Of a stretch of DNA of 64,000 nucleotides, positions 7,159 through 15,613 are shown in pieces. The DNA lies in contig JAUHXK010000003.1 of the NCBI GenBank assembly GCA_030427405.1, positions 275,049-339,048 of the forward strand, written 5' to 3'. The notes beneath the pieces are model-generated. The model was not told the origin of the DNA. It searched no databases and worked only from the letters and a program-made list of their open reading frames with translations. A program made the translations under genes and the position numbers. This DNA is from Alphaproteobacteria bacterium. GTDB lineage: Bacteria > Pseudomonadota > Alphaproteobacteria > Rhodobacterales > Rhodobacteraceae. Within the stretch, counting starts at the first letter, position 1; each line of letters opens with the position of its first letter.

Positions 7159-7641
7159 ATGACCACCTATGTTGCAATTGCCCCTGACGGATCGGAACAT
7201 ACCCGCAAGACTGATCGGACCTATTCTCATGCTGTTCTTCTGGAAAGCAAAGACGGTTGGACAGTAGTGGGCTTCTGCGGTCGTCTTGATCTCGCCCAAA
7301 GGAAGCAAGGCGAGCATCCGAGCAGTATCTTTGTCGAGGTCAAAGAACTCGGTACGACCGAGGCCGACGAGACCAAGGCCGAGGCTGCCGAGGACGCCGA
7401 GCAAGCCACCCAAGAGGCTGAGGATGCTGCCGAGACCGATCGGCCAAAGCTGACGATCAGCCGCTTTATTGAAAAGCTGCTTATGGACGAGTATTTGGCC
7501 TACGCAGCGATTGTGGATCAGGTCGTGGCAGAGTTCCCAGACGCCAAGACCACAACGCGCTCAGTCGCATCTGTTGCGGCTGTTATGCGAAAGAACGGTG
7601 TTGACGTCCCGATACGCCGGAAGTTCAATTCGCCAGACTGA
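7159..7641 (+). CDS. Hypothetical protein divergent from the DUF6119 gene
   Basis: The 160-residue product is not recognised. It has three parts: a beta-rich N-terminal domain (TYVAIAPDGSEHTRKTDRTY, then GWTVVGFCGRLDLAQRK), an Ala/Glu-rich acidic linker (about 65-95), and a C-terminal helical domain (LTISRFIEKLLMDEYLAYAA) that looks like a small winged-helix or HTH unit. AAGGAGACCTGCT precedes the ATG. The gene faces away from the DUF6119 gene across 173 bases, so the two may share control; a regulator or partner role is inference. Confidence 0.6.
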   Translation: MTTYVAIAPDGSEHTRKTDRTYSHAVLLESKDGWTVVGFCGRLDLAQRKQGEHPSSIFVEVKELGTTEADETKAEAAEDAEQATQEAEDAAETDRPKLTISRFIEKLLMDEYLAYAAIVDQVVAEFPDAKTTTRSVASVAAVMRKNGVDVPIRRKFNSPD

Positions 7642-7670
7642 GGTCCCGACAGCGATCCTACGTGCCGTCC

Positions 7671-8096
7671 TTATTTTGAGGTTGGGGATCTCTTGCACAA
7701 GAAGGCCAGGAGGCGATCCGCGAGGGTCGCCTAATCCTTTGTTTCACACTGCCACACCTCCAGCACCCGCTAGCGCATGGCTTTCAGCGCTCGCCGCGCT
7801 TATCCGTCCCGTTCGACATTGCGGGCAAGCTTGGGCTCCCAGTATCCCCGGTTGGAAGAGGACACTCGTCCGTCTCTACAGTCGTGCTGGTGCCAAAAGC
7901 AGGCGTGGACGAATATCACTGCACGCCTCGGTCCGAAAACGAGGTCTGGCTTGCCGGGCAGTTCCTTGCTGTGCTGGCTGTACCGGTAGCCCAGACCATG
8001 GACCTAGCGGCGTACGACCATTTCGGGCTTCATGCCCTTACTCTTGATGCGCCGCATGTTCTCGCTGCGACTCTCGGGAGTGATCTCGTCGGCCAC
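7671..8096 (-). pseudogene. vsr: Very short patch repair endonuclease, broken by four in-frame stops
   Basis: Reading the minus strand from a GTG at 8096, which overlaps the endonuclease stop TAG, gives a complete Vsr-like protein: TPESRSENMRRIKSKGMKPE, GKPDLVFGPRRAVIFVH, then ACFWHQHDC, YWEPKLARNVERD and RVLEVWQCETKD. The catalytic Asp of PGKPD, the His pair and the zinc-binding Cys/His are all still present. The frame is interrupted by TAG at 8004-8006, TAA at 7800-7802, TAG at 7770-7772 and TAG at 7731-7733, with no frameshift. Vsr normally nicks T:G mismatches that arise by deamination of C5-methylated cytosine. The gene is therefore inactive, but recently so. Confidence 0.8.
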
Positions 8097-8995
8097 TAGA
8101 CCGGCCAGCCTGCCTGGCGAGCGGCATTTAATTCAACCGCAGTTTTGGGCGTGTAAGAAACGAAATCGCCCTCTGGAAGTCCCAAAGTGCGCATCAGAGG
8201 GGCATCGTAGGCACTCGAAAGAACTAGGATGCCTTCGGCAAGCAGAGTATTCCGGGTGCCTCGCGGTCCATCAGCTCTAATCCTTCTGGTCGGGTCCTTC
8301 TGCTTTGCAACATCTGCGATTGTCTCTCGCATGATTGGAACCCCTTGCACGGTGCGAAACAGGCGTTTCATTCTCTCGTTGCCTGAGCTTCCTGCCATGA
8401 TGAAATCTGCTTGCACATCGCTCAGGCTACGCCAAAAATTTGGAGGGTACGGACGCTCCCTGTAGAGCCAAAGAATGTGTTCCCAAGCGTCAGCAAGCAG
8501 ACTGGTTTTCTTGTCTTGGTTTTTGCCTCCGCGCAGATACTGCGGTCTCGCTATCACTAGGCCGAGGTAGCACAAGGAAGTCTTCTCATCTGCCGCACTC
8601 AGTATCAGCGGGTGCCCGACCGCCTCTCCAGGGATCATCCACCCCGTTCCCATTGTGTGCTTTATGTCCACTTCATGACCGCAAAGGCGAGTGTCCAATT
8701 TTTGACCACGCGGGAGTTCGAGTTCGGCGCGCAGCATCATTTCTACCAGCATACCGATATAGGTGCGCTCGACTTTCTCAAGCTGGGCGTAGCTGCGTCG
8801 GCCGGTAAGCGGCGTCCGAATTACTCCGTCAATCTCTACTCGGTAGAGCGGCGGCAAAATGTCTTGCAAAGGACCGGCCCGGTCTTTTGGTTTCCGGGTC
8901 ATTGCCCGCCGATTCAGGTCGGCGGCGATGCTCGACAACACTTCATAGTCTGGATGGCTAGGTGCGACTACACTGGGAGGAATCTTTTTCTTCAA
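8096..8995 (-). CDS. NaeI-family type II restriction endonuclease
   Basis: The 299-residue product follows the NaeI family closely by eye: TYIGMLVEMMLRAEL, then LDTRLCGHEVDIKHT, GWMIPGEAVGHPLIL, WLYRERPYPPNFW, RMKRLFRTVQG and a C-terminal AEGILVLSS...LGLP.GDFVSYTPK. The spacing of Glu85, Asp101, Asp110 and Lys112 equals that of the known NaeI active-site residues (Glu70, Asp86, Asp95, Lys97), so it should be active. NaeI cuts GCCGGC after binding two sites; the specificity here is not provable. The only in-frame start is TTG at 8995, with no clear ribosome binding site, which may keep expression low. It follows the methyltransferase after 56 bases. Confidence 0.8.
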   Translation of the reverse strand: MKKKIPPSVVAPSHPDYEVLSSIAADLNRRAMTRKPKDRAGPLQDILPPLYRVEIDGVIRTPLTGRRSYAQLEKVERTYIGMLVEMMLRAELELPRGQKLDTRLCGHEVDIKHTMGTGWMIPGEAVGHPLILSAADEKTSLCYLGLVIARPQYLRGGKNQDKKTSLLADAWEHILWLYRERPYPPNFWRSLSDVQADFIMAGSSGNERMKRLFRTVQGVPIMRETIADVAKQKDPTRRIRADGPRGTRNTLLAEGILVLSSAYDAPLMRTLGLPEGDFVSYTPKTAVELNAARQAGWPV

Positions 8996-9051
8996 CGACT
9001 TGCACCACGATATACAATCGAAGTGAGTGTCGCAGTCGCCGATGCAAGAGT

Positions 9052-10008
9052 CTAGACGGCTCTCAATCGAGCCCGTGTCTGAATAGCTGCGGATACTCGT
9101 TCTGCAACTGCTTGAGCTACTGGCGGCGGGAACGCATTTCCTACCTGCCGGTAGGCGTTGGTCTTTCTGCCTGTGAAATGCCAGCTATCCGGGAAGCCCT
9201 GAATGCGAGCGACCATAGAAACCGTGAGTCGAGGCATCCCCACGAAGTCTGGATCAGGAGCTTCTTCTGCAATCGTCTTGCCATTCACACCGAGCGTTTC
9301 CCACGCGCGTTTTGCCCTTGTTGGTCCGAGGTCTGGGCCGCCATGTTTCTTTGAACCTCCGACAATGGTCGGCGCGATTTCATCTGCTCGGTCCCGCCAA
9401 GCTTTGGCTCCTGGCCAGCCTCGTGAAGCCATCATATCATAAAGCGTTTCACCCACCGTCGGAGGGTTCGTGTGCTGCTCCTCGGGCCATTCAAAGCCAT
9501 CAGCATGTTCCATCTTGATAGCCACGATCACCACGCGGGGACGAAGTTGAGGGACGCCAAAGTGCGAGGAATTGAGGAGTCGCCAGTCCGTCTTGTAGCC
9601 CAGCTTCGAGAGTTGCTTTTTCAAACCCTCCCTGTAGTCGTGAAACACTGCGTCTAAGAAACCGCGAACGTTCTCTATCATCACGGCCTTAGGGCGGACC
9701 GCATCAACAATCTCAAGCGCATCCGGAAACAGATTTCGCTCGTCTTTTGCGCCTAGCTGTTTTCCGGCGACCGAAAACGGCGGGCAGGGAAGACCTCCGG
9801 CAACTAGATCTACTCCGGCAAAATCAGAGGCACGTTCCTTGAAGAGCCGGAGATCGTCTTCGATAACCTTCCATTCAGGGCGATTGTGTCTCAGCGTGTT
9901 GCAGCAATGGGCGTCGATTTCGACGAGTGCCTCATGTTCGAAGCCAGCCTGTTCCAGCCCGAGGGCCTGTCCGCCGGCTCCTGCGCAAAGCTCAACCGAG
10001 GTCAACAT
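9052..10008 (-). CDS. C5-cytosine DNA methyltransferase of the R-M system
   Basis: The 318-residue enzyme shows the standard order of C5 methyltransferase motifs: VELCAGAGG near residue 5 (SAM binding), the catalytic PCPPFS with Cys75, ENVRG at 112, QLRPRVVIV (QxRxR), a short target-recognition part containing IAPTIVGGSKKHGG, LTVSMVARIQGFP and the GNAFPPPVA end. It protects host DNA against the neighbouring NaeI-like endonuclease. AGGAAGGAG lies ahead of the ATG. Gene order on the minus strand is methyltransferase, endonuclease, vsr remnant. The promoter is probably in the 126 bases shared with the divergent HNH-like gene. Confidence 0.9.
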   Translation of the reverse strand: MLTSVELCAGAGGQALGLEQAGFEHEALVEIDAHCCNTLRHNRPEWKVIEDDLRLFKERASDFAGVDLVAGGLPCPPFSVAGKQLGAKDERNLFPDALEIVDAVRPKAVMIENVRGFLDAVFHDYREGLKKQLSKLGYKTDWRLLNSSHFGVPQLRPRVVIVAIKMEHADGFEWPEEQHTNPPTVGETLYDMMASRGWPGAKAWRDRADEIAPTIVGGSKKHGGPDLGPTRAKRAWETLGVNGKTIAEEAPDPDFVGMPRLTVSMVARIQGFPDSWHFTGRKTNAYRQVGNAFPPPVAQAVAERVSAAIQTRARLRAV

Positions 10009-10134
10009 CTTGATGTGCTCCTTCCTGCCGTCCCATCACCTTGTGTAGGCTGTGCCATCGAACTTGTCAGCCCGATTCCTATGTTCTATTATTGTTCCAT
10101 ACAGGGGGTTAACGGTTCTAGGAAGGGGGTAATC

Positions 10135-10881
10135 GTGGGCAAGGCGAAAGCGAGTCCGAAGGGTCACAGCGCTGGAATGGCAAAGTTCACGAACTTCGGA
10201 GACGTCCGACAGACACAATTCTGCGTACACTGCGGGGGGCCAACCGAGACGAAGGACCACGCCCCGTCGAAGGTCTTCCTCGACCAGCCATACCCACTGA
10301 CCAAGCCGACGCTTCCAAGCTGCGGGGGCTGCAACAACAGTTTCTCGGACGACGAGGAGTATGTCGCCGCACTCATCGAGTGCGTCGTGCATGGCACAAC
10401 CGACCCCGACTGCCTGAGGCGCGAGAAGGTGGCCAAGGCCCTTCGCAGGAACACGGCCCTTCGCGGGCGGATCGAGCGTTCGCGGCGCGAGGCCGAGGCG
10501 CTGGGTGGAGGGCGATTACTGACGTGGACGCCCGAGGAGGAGCGCGTGCGCCGGGTGATCCTGAAGCTCGCACGATGCCATGCCGCCTACGAGCTCAACG
10601 AGCCGCAGCTTGAGGACCCGGACCATCTCCTGGTCGTTCCGCTGGTGAGCCTGACCAACGACCAACGCGAGCACTTCGAGACGCCACCAGACACCGGTGT
10701 GTGGCCGGAGGTCGGCAGCCGGGCGATGCTGAGGCTAGTGGAGGGCGGGGCCGGTTTCGCTGGCGGCTGGTGCACTGTCCAGGAAGGCCGCTACAGGTAC
10801 ATGGCGGTGGGCGCCGGGTCTGCGATGGTGAGGGGCGTCATAAGCGAATACCTAGCTTACGAGGTCATCTGGGGCCCGTGA
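10135..10881 (+). CDS. HNH-like zinc-binding protein
   Basis: The 248-residue product has an HNH-type core near the N-terminus: CVHCGGPTETKDHAPSKVFL, then LPSCGGCNNSFSDDEEYV. Two CxxC pairs and the DHxPxKVF segment fit a treble-clef HNH nuclease or a nuclease-derived binding domain. The C-terminal 150 residues are Arg-rich helices followed by a beta-rich domain of unknown kind. I chose the GTG at 10135 because AGGAAGGGGG lies five bases before it; ATG 10177 is the alternative. It is the last gene before the tRNA-Asn site and divergent from the R-M operon. A defence role is inference from location. Confidence 0.65.
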   Translation: MGKAKASPKGHSAGMAKFTNFGDVRQTQFCVHCGGPTETKDHAPSKVFLDQPYPLTKPTLPSCGGCNNSFSDDEEYVAALIECVVHGTTDPDCLRREKVAKALRRNTALRGRIERSRREAEALGGGRLLTWTPEEERVRRVILKLARCHAAYELNEPQLEDPDHLLVVPLVSLTNDQREHFETPPDTGVWPEVGSRAMLRLVEGGAGFAGGWCTVQEGRYRYMAVGAGSAMVRGVISEYLAYEVIWGP

Positions 10882-11036
10882 CGTCGCCTCCACCGTCTCC
10901 GCGAAGGCCGTGCTGGTAGAAAGCCTTGTGGCTTCAACCGCTTGGACGAGAACGTGCTTTGATCAGAATACTGTACTTATTCTGTGCTTGGGCCCCGAGG
11001 GGCACCACGAAAATCGGCCTAAGTGCTTGATTTTTA

Positions 11037-11111
11037 TGGCTCCGGCGGTAGGGATCGAACCTACGACCAATTGATTAACAGTCAACTGCTCTACCGCTGA
11101 GCTACGCCGGA
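11037..11111 (-). tRNA. tRNA-Asn (GTT), element-proximal copy
   Basis: The minus strand folds into a complete tRNA with acceptor TCCGGCG/CGCCGGA, discriminator G, encoded CCA, TTCGATCC in the T-loop and anticodon GTT in ACTGTTAAT. The accessory element lies directly beyond its 3' end, the usual place for a tRNA-borne attachment site. Confidence 0.97.
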
Positions 11112-11241
11112 ACGGTTCGCGCCGTATAGCAACCAGACCCAGCCGCGTCCAGAGGGCGCGGCACATTTTTTGCCGGTCCCCGAAGTTTTTCAAAGATACA
11201 CGGCTAGTGCTTTGAAACAACAGGACAATCTTGGGGAAAAT

Positions 11242-11316
11242 TGGCTCCGGCGGTAGGGATCGAACCTACGACCAATTGATTAACAGTCAACTGCTCTACC
11301 GCTGAGCTACGCCGGA
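11242..11316 (-). tRNA. tRNA-Asn (GTT), second copy
   Basis: It is identical over the whole tRNA to the copy at 11037-11111 and lies 205 bases from it. The 5' flanks also share CGTATA-CAA and CGTCCAGAGGG-type sequence, so the upstream region was duplicated together with the gene. Confidence 0.97.
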
Positions 11317-11391
11317 ACTTTCGGGGCGTATAACAATCCGGATTTTCGACGTCCAGAGGGGAAGCGCGTCGAAAGTGAAAATTTTGCGAAA

Positions 11392-12306
11392 CTAGGCAAT
11401 CCGTTTGAACACCGCCTCGGCGGACAGATCGCCCTGGGCCGAGACTTTGGATTTTCCGGCCAAATCAACGAGATGGGCAAAGACATTTCGCTCGGCTGCG
11501 GGCAATAGGCCGGGTGGCGTTTCGGTATAGATGCGCGCGGCCAGGTCGCGCGCGGTGCCGCTGGACTGGTCCAGAGCATCAAGAATCTGCGCCTCGCGCC
11601 CCATTCGGTGCTGAATCAGCCAATCCAGACGTCCGGCGGGGTCCTGAATCGGCGCGCCATGTCCGGCGTGAAAGACGCGCCAGTCGCGGCGGCGCAGGCG
11701 GTGGCAGGCCGCCATGAAATCGGTCAGGTCTCCGTCCGGCGGCGAGACCAGAGAACTTGCCCAGCCCATGACGTGATCGGCCGTAAAGCAGACATCCCCC
11801 CAGGCCAGCGCGATGTGATTGCCCAGGTGGCCGGGGGTGTGGATCACTTCCAGAGACCAGTCCTCGGTTTCAATAGCCTCGCCATCGGCCAGTTCGATGT
11901 CGGGCCGGAACGCAGTATCGATGCCTTCGCCACCCCCGGCCAGACCTTGGGCGGCAAGGCGGGTCATCACTGCGCTGCGCCCAGCCTGTGGCCCGCCAAA
12001 GGCCAGGATCGGCGCATCGGTGTGGGCGGCCAAGGGGGCGGCCAGGGGCGAATGGTCAAGATGGGAGTGGGTGACAAAGATGTGGCTGATTCTCTGTCCC
12101 GGCGTCAGCGCTTCGAGAATCGCGGTCAGATGCGGCTTGCTTGCGGGGCCGGGGTCGATCACGGCAATGTCGCGTGTGCCCAGCAAATAGGTGTTGGTGC
12201 CGCGATATGTCATTGGCGACGGGTTCGGCGCCAGAATGCGGCGCAGACCCGGCTGCAATTCCACGGCCTGCCCGGCAACAGGGTTGAAATCGTCAGGGGC
12301 GTTCAT
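11392..12306 (-). CDS. MBL-fold metallo-hydrolase (LACTB2-like)
   Basis: The 304-residue product has the metallo-beta-lactamase metal-binding motif THSHLDH at residues 79-85, then HTPGHLGNH, TADHVMGW and HAGHG, and a C-terminal helical domain ending FKRIA. This arrangement fits the LACTB2/GloB-like subgroup of cytoplasmic hydrolases or nucleases. The substrate cannot be told from sequence. It is divergent from the sensor kinase gene across 44 bases and is the first clearly chromosomal protein gene next to the tRNA-Asn pair. Confidence 0.85.
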   Translation of the reverse strand: MNAPDDFNPVAGQAVELQPGLRRILAPNPSPMTYRGTNTYLLGTRDIAVIDPGPASKPHLTAILEALTPGQRISHIFVTHSHLDHSPLAAPLAAHTDAPILAFGGPQAGRSAVMTRLAAQGLAGGGEGIDTAFRPDIELADGEAIETEDWSLEVIHTPGHLGNHIALAWGDVCFTADHVMGWASSLVSPPDGDLTDFMAACHRLRRRDWRVFHAGHGAPIQDPAGRLDWLIQHRMGREAQILDALDQSSGTARDLAARIYTETPPGLLPAAERNVFAHLVDLAGKSKVSAQGDLSAEAVFKRIA

Positions 12307-12350
12307 TCTGGGCTCTTCCTCTTGTCGGGGCAGCCCGCTAGGTTTAGCGC

Positions 12351-13670
12351 ATGTCTTCGCGATGGCTCAAACCTTATATGCCGCGCAGCCTCTATGCCCG
12401 TGCTGCATTGATCCTGGTCCTGCCGGTCGTGGTGGTGTTGCTGGTCGTTTCGGTGGCATTCCTGCAAAAGAATCTCGAGGACGTGACGGCGCAGATGACC
12501 CGGACGGCCTCGCGCGAGGTTCTTCTGGTGACCGGGGTCATGAAGGGCGCGGAAACGCAGCAGCAAGCGTTGGCTGCCGCGCGGCCAGATCTGTCGGCGC
12601 TTGAGATGCAGGCCCGTTTTCTGGATGCAAACGAATCCCCGCGGATAGACGCGCGCCGCTGGTATGATTTCATCGCGCCGCAAGTGGCCGAGGAAATGTA
12701 CGCGTTGCTGCCCCGGCTCGTAGATATTTCGTTACCCAGCAGCCGCGTGGCGACCCTGTTTCTGGATACCGACCTTGGGGTTCTTGAACTGACCTTTGAC
12801 CGGCGTCGCCTGTCCCCGGCGGCACCGCACCAACTGATTGTGACAATGGTCTTCTTCGCGGTGCTCATGACGTCGATCTCGTTTCTTTACATGCGCAACC
12901 AACTGCGTCCGATCACGCGGCTTGCCGATGCGGCGCAGGCCTTTGGGCGGGGCAGGGTGGTGCCCTATTCGCCCAGCGGCGCAATCGAGGTGCGGGCGGC
13001 GGGGAACGCCTTTTTGGACATGCGCGCGCGTATCGAGCGGCAGATCGAGCAGCGCACGCTGATGCTGTCGGGCGTCAGCCACGACCTGAGGACGCCGTTG
13101 ACCCGGCTCAAGCTTGGGCTGGCCATGCTGCCCGAAGACGAGGCCGCGCCGATGCTGGAAGACGTGAAGGAAATGCAGTCCCTTCTGGACGCTTTCCTCG
13201 ACTTTTCACGCGGCGCAGCCGAAGGCGAGGCCGAAGAGATCGACCTGGAAATACTGTTGACCCATATCACCGAAGATTCGCGCCGTGCCGGGCGCGCCGT
13301 TCAACTGGTGTCGGTCGAAGGTGGCGGAACCGCGATGCTGCGCCCATCGGCCATCAAGCGCGCTGTCGAAAACCTGATCGGCAACGCCGTCCGATACGGC
13401 AGCCGGGCTGAAATCAGCCTGACATCGACGCCCAAATCCGTGCGAATCCGGGTCGAGGATGACGGCCCTGGAATCCCTGTGGCGCAACGGTCCGAGGCGG
13501 TACGGCCCTTTACCCGGCTCGACCCCGCGCGCAATCAGAATCAGGGCAGCGGCGTCGGGCTGGGCCTGGCCATCGTGGCCGATATCGCCCGCGCCCATGG
13601 CGGCACATTGCGGCTGGCCCAAAGCGAACGCCTGGGCGGTTTGTGTGCCGATATCATCATTGGGCGGTGA
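12351..13670 (+). CDS. Two-component sensor histidine kinase (EnvZ-like)
   Basis: The 439-residue protein has a membrane segment at about 17-38, a periplasmic domain of about 120 residues, a second membrane segment at about 160-180 and a HAMP linker. The phospho-acceptor His244 lies in GVSHDLRTPLTRLK. The ATPase domain shows an N-box (RAVENLIGNAVRYG), DDGPGI and GSGVGLGLAIV. It should autophosphorylate and signal to an OmpR-type regulator, which is not next to it in this window. The ribosome binding site is weak. The periplasmic domain gives no hint of the signal. Confidence 0.88.
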   Translation: MSSRWLKPYMPRSLYARAALILVLPVVVVLLVVSVAFLQKNLEDVTAQMTRTASREVLLVTGVMKGAETQQQALAAARPDLSALEMQARFLDANESPRIDARRWYDFIAPQVAEEMYALLPRLVDISLPSSRVATLFLDTDLGVLELTFDRRRLSPAAPHQLIVTMVFFAVLMTSISFLYMRNQLRPITRLADAAQAFGRGRVVPYSPSGAIEVRAAGNAFLDMRARIERQIEQRTLMLSGVSHDLRTPLTRLKLGLAMLPEDEAAPMLEDVKEMQSLLDAFLDFSRGAAEGEAEEIDLEILLTHITEDSRRAGRAVQLVSVEGGGTAMLRPSAIKRAVENLIGNAVRYGSRAEISLTSTPKSVRIRVEDDGPGIPVAQRSEAVRPFTRLDPARNQNQGSGVGLGLAIVADIARAHGGTLRLAQSERLGGLCADIIIGR

Positions 13671-13675
13671 TTGAC

Positions 13676-13752
13676 TGGTAGGCCCGGAGGGACTCGAACC
13701 CCCAACCAAAGCGTTATGAGCGCTCTGCTCTAACCAATTGAGCTACAGGCCC
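13676..13752 (-). tRNA. tRNA with CAT anticodon (Met elongator or Ile2)
   Basis: The minus strand folds with acceptor GGGCCTG/CGGGCCT, anticodon loop CTCATAA and encoded CCA. The CAT anticodon serves Met, or Ile when the first base is modified to lysidine. The acceptor lacks initiator features. I cannot decide between elongator Met and Ile2 by eye. Confidence 0.93.
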
Positions 13753-13859
13753 GCCTGAGCGCCTTGCGTATCACGATGAATGACCGCGTCAAGCCTGACC
13801 GTTGCAACAAGGCGCACAATCGACTAACCCGCCCGCAAAGCACTCATGAGGGAATGGCC

Positions 13860-14906
13860 ATGACAGCGGGCAAGAACGGCATCACATATGCGGACGCGGG
13901 CGTTGATATCGATGCAGGCAATGCGCTGGTGGACAGGATCAAACCAGCAGCCAAGCGCACAAACCGTCCCGGCGTGGCCAGTGGGCTTGGCGGGTTTGGC
14001 GCATTGTTCGACCTCAAGGCGGCCGGATACACGGACCCGATTCTTGTTGGCGCGACCGACGGCGTGGGCACCAAGCTGCGGATCGCGATTGATACCGGCG
14101 TCGTGGACGGGGTCGGCGTGGACCTGGTGGCGATGTGTGTGAACGACCTGATCTGTCAGGGCGCCGAGCCGCTGTTCTTTCTCGACTACTTTGCCACCGG
14201 CAAGCTGGACACCGATACCGCCGCCCGGATCATCGAAGGCATTGCTGACGGCTGCGCCCAGTCGGGCTGCGCGCTGATCGGTGGCGAAACTGCCGAGATG
14301 CCCGGAATGTACCCCGATGGCGATTTCGATCTGGCCGGGTTCTCGGTCGGCGCGATGGAACGTGGCGAGACATTGCCGGCAGATGTCGCGCAGGGTGATG
14401 TCCTGCTGGGGCTGGCGTCGAACGGGGTGCATTCCAACGGCTATTCGCTGGTCCGCAAACTGGTCGATCTGTCCGGGCTGGGCTGGGATGATGCCGCGCC
14501 CTTTGGCACGGGATCACTGGGCGAGGCGCTGCTGACGCCGACCCGGCTTTATGTCAAACCTGCTTTGGCGGCCATTCGCGCCGGTGGCGTGCACGCGCTG
14601 GCGCATATCACCGGTGGTGGCCTGACCGAAAACCTTCCGCGGGTTCTGCCCGAGGGGCTGGGCGCCGGAATTGACCTGAGCGCCTGGGACTTGCCACCCG
14701 TTTTCCGCTGGATGGCCGAAACCGGCGGGATCGCCGAGGCCGAGATGTTGAAGACCTTCAACTGCGGCATTGGCATGATCGTCGTCTGCGCCCCGGACCG
14801 CGCGGACGCGCTGAGCGCTTTGCTGACGGAAGCCGGCGAAACGGTTACGCAACTTGGAACCGTTACCGACACCGCAGGCGTTGCCTATTCGGGCCGGTTG
14901 CTGTGA
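13860..14906 (+). CDS. purM: Phosphoribosylformylglycinamidine cyclo-ligase
   Basis: This 348-residue enzyme closes the imidazole ring of AIR in purine synthesis using ATP. The [14 protein letters not shown] start, [31 protein letters not shown] and [11 protein letters not shown] are hallmark PurM segments, and the length is typical. I chose ATG 13860 because GAGGGA (13848-13853) lies six bases upstream; ATG 13854 is the alternative. The stop overlaps the purN start (GTGA), so the two purine genes are coupled. Confidence 0.97.
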   Translation: MTAGKNGITYADAGVDIDAGNALVDRIKPAAKRTNRPGVASGLGGFGALFDLKAAGYTDPILVGATDGVGTKLRIAIDTGVVDGVGVDLVAMCVNDLICQGAEPLFFLDYFATGKLDTDTAARIIEGIADGCAQSGCALIGGETAEMPGMYPDGDFDLAGFSVGAMERGETLPADVAQGDVLLGLASNGVHSNGYSLVRKLVDLSGLGWDDAAPFGTGSLGEALLTPTRLYVKPALAAIRAGGVHALAHITGGGLTENLPRVLPEGLGAGIDLSAWDLPPVFRWMAETGGIAEAEMLKTFNCGIGMIVVCAPDRADALSALLTEAGETVTQLGTVTDTAGVAYSGRLL

Positions 14907-15499
14907 GCCATAAGCGCGTCGCCATCCTGATTTCAGGCGGGGGGTCGAACATGCTGTCGCTGGTCGACAGCATGGGCGGGGATCATCCGGCGCGACCCTG
15001 TCTGGTCCTGTCCAATGACGCGCAGGCGGGCGGGTTGAAAAAGGCGGCCGCGCGCGGCATCCCGACCGCATCCGTTGATCACCGGCCCTTTGGTACAGAT
15101 CGCGCCGCGTTCGAGGCCGAATTGTTGAAACCGCTTGAACAGGCGCAGCCCGATATCGTCTGCCTGGCTGGGTTCATGCGGGTTCTGACGGCCGAATTCG
15201 TTTCCCGCTTTCAGGGACGGATGCTGAACATCCACCCATCGCTGCTGCCCAAATACAAGGGCCTGAATACCCATGCACGCGCGATCCAGGCCGGGGATGC
15301 AGAACATGGCTGTTCTGTGCACGAGGTCACGGCAGCGCTGGATGACGGCCCAATTCTTGGTCAGGCGCGGTTAAGCATCGCGCCGGATGACACGCCCGAT
15401 ACCCTTGCCGCGCGCGTTTTGACCTGGGAACACAAGCTGTATCCGGCGGTGCTTTGGCGCTTTGCCTCCGGGGACCGAACGCCGGTTCTTCTGCCCTGA
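14903..15499 (+). CDS. purN: Phosphoribosylglycinamide formyltransferase
   Basis: PurN transfers a formyl group from 10-formyl-THF to GAR, two steps before the PurM reaction. The 198-residue product shows [10 protein letters not shown] at the N-terminus, the catalytic [12 protein letters not shown] and [16 protein letters not shown]. The start is GTG at 14903 within the purM stop (4-base overlap), so it depends on translation of purM. Confidence 0.97.
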   Translation: MSHKRVAILISGGGSNMLSLVDSMGGDHPARPCLVLSNDAQAGGLKKAAARGIPTASVDHRPFGTDRAAFEAELLKPLEQAQPDIVCLAGFMRVLTAEFVSRFQGRMLNIHPSLLPKYKGLNTHARAIQAGDAEHGCSVHEVTAALDDGPILGQARLSIAPDDTPDTLAARVLTWEHKLYPAVLWRFASGDRTPVLLP

Positions 15500-15613
15500 A
15501 CCGATCAGGGTGATTTACACATGCCGGTCATTCGTCCTATGGTTGCCTCCATGGCTCGGTACGAGGTCAAATAATCGAGCGATCACAAGAACAAGAGCAA
15601 GACTAAACCGCGC

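Noticed and set aside
7671..8096. Stop-codon readthrough or recoding in vsr
   Set aside because: Both TAG and TAA occur, at positions without special context, and other genes use these stops normally.
7884..8099. Plus-strand open frame opposite the vsr remnant
   Set aside because: The minus strand carries the conserved Vsr sequence; the plus frame is its antisense shadow.
9886..10134. Upstream extension of the HNH-like gene
   Set aside because: It overlaps the methyltransferase on the opposite strand, and a strong ribosome binding site lies before GTG 10135.
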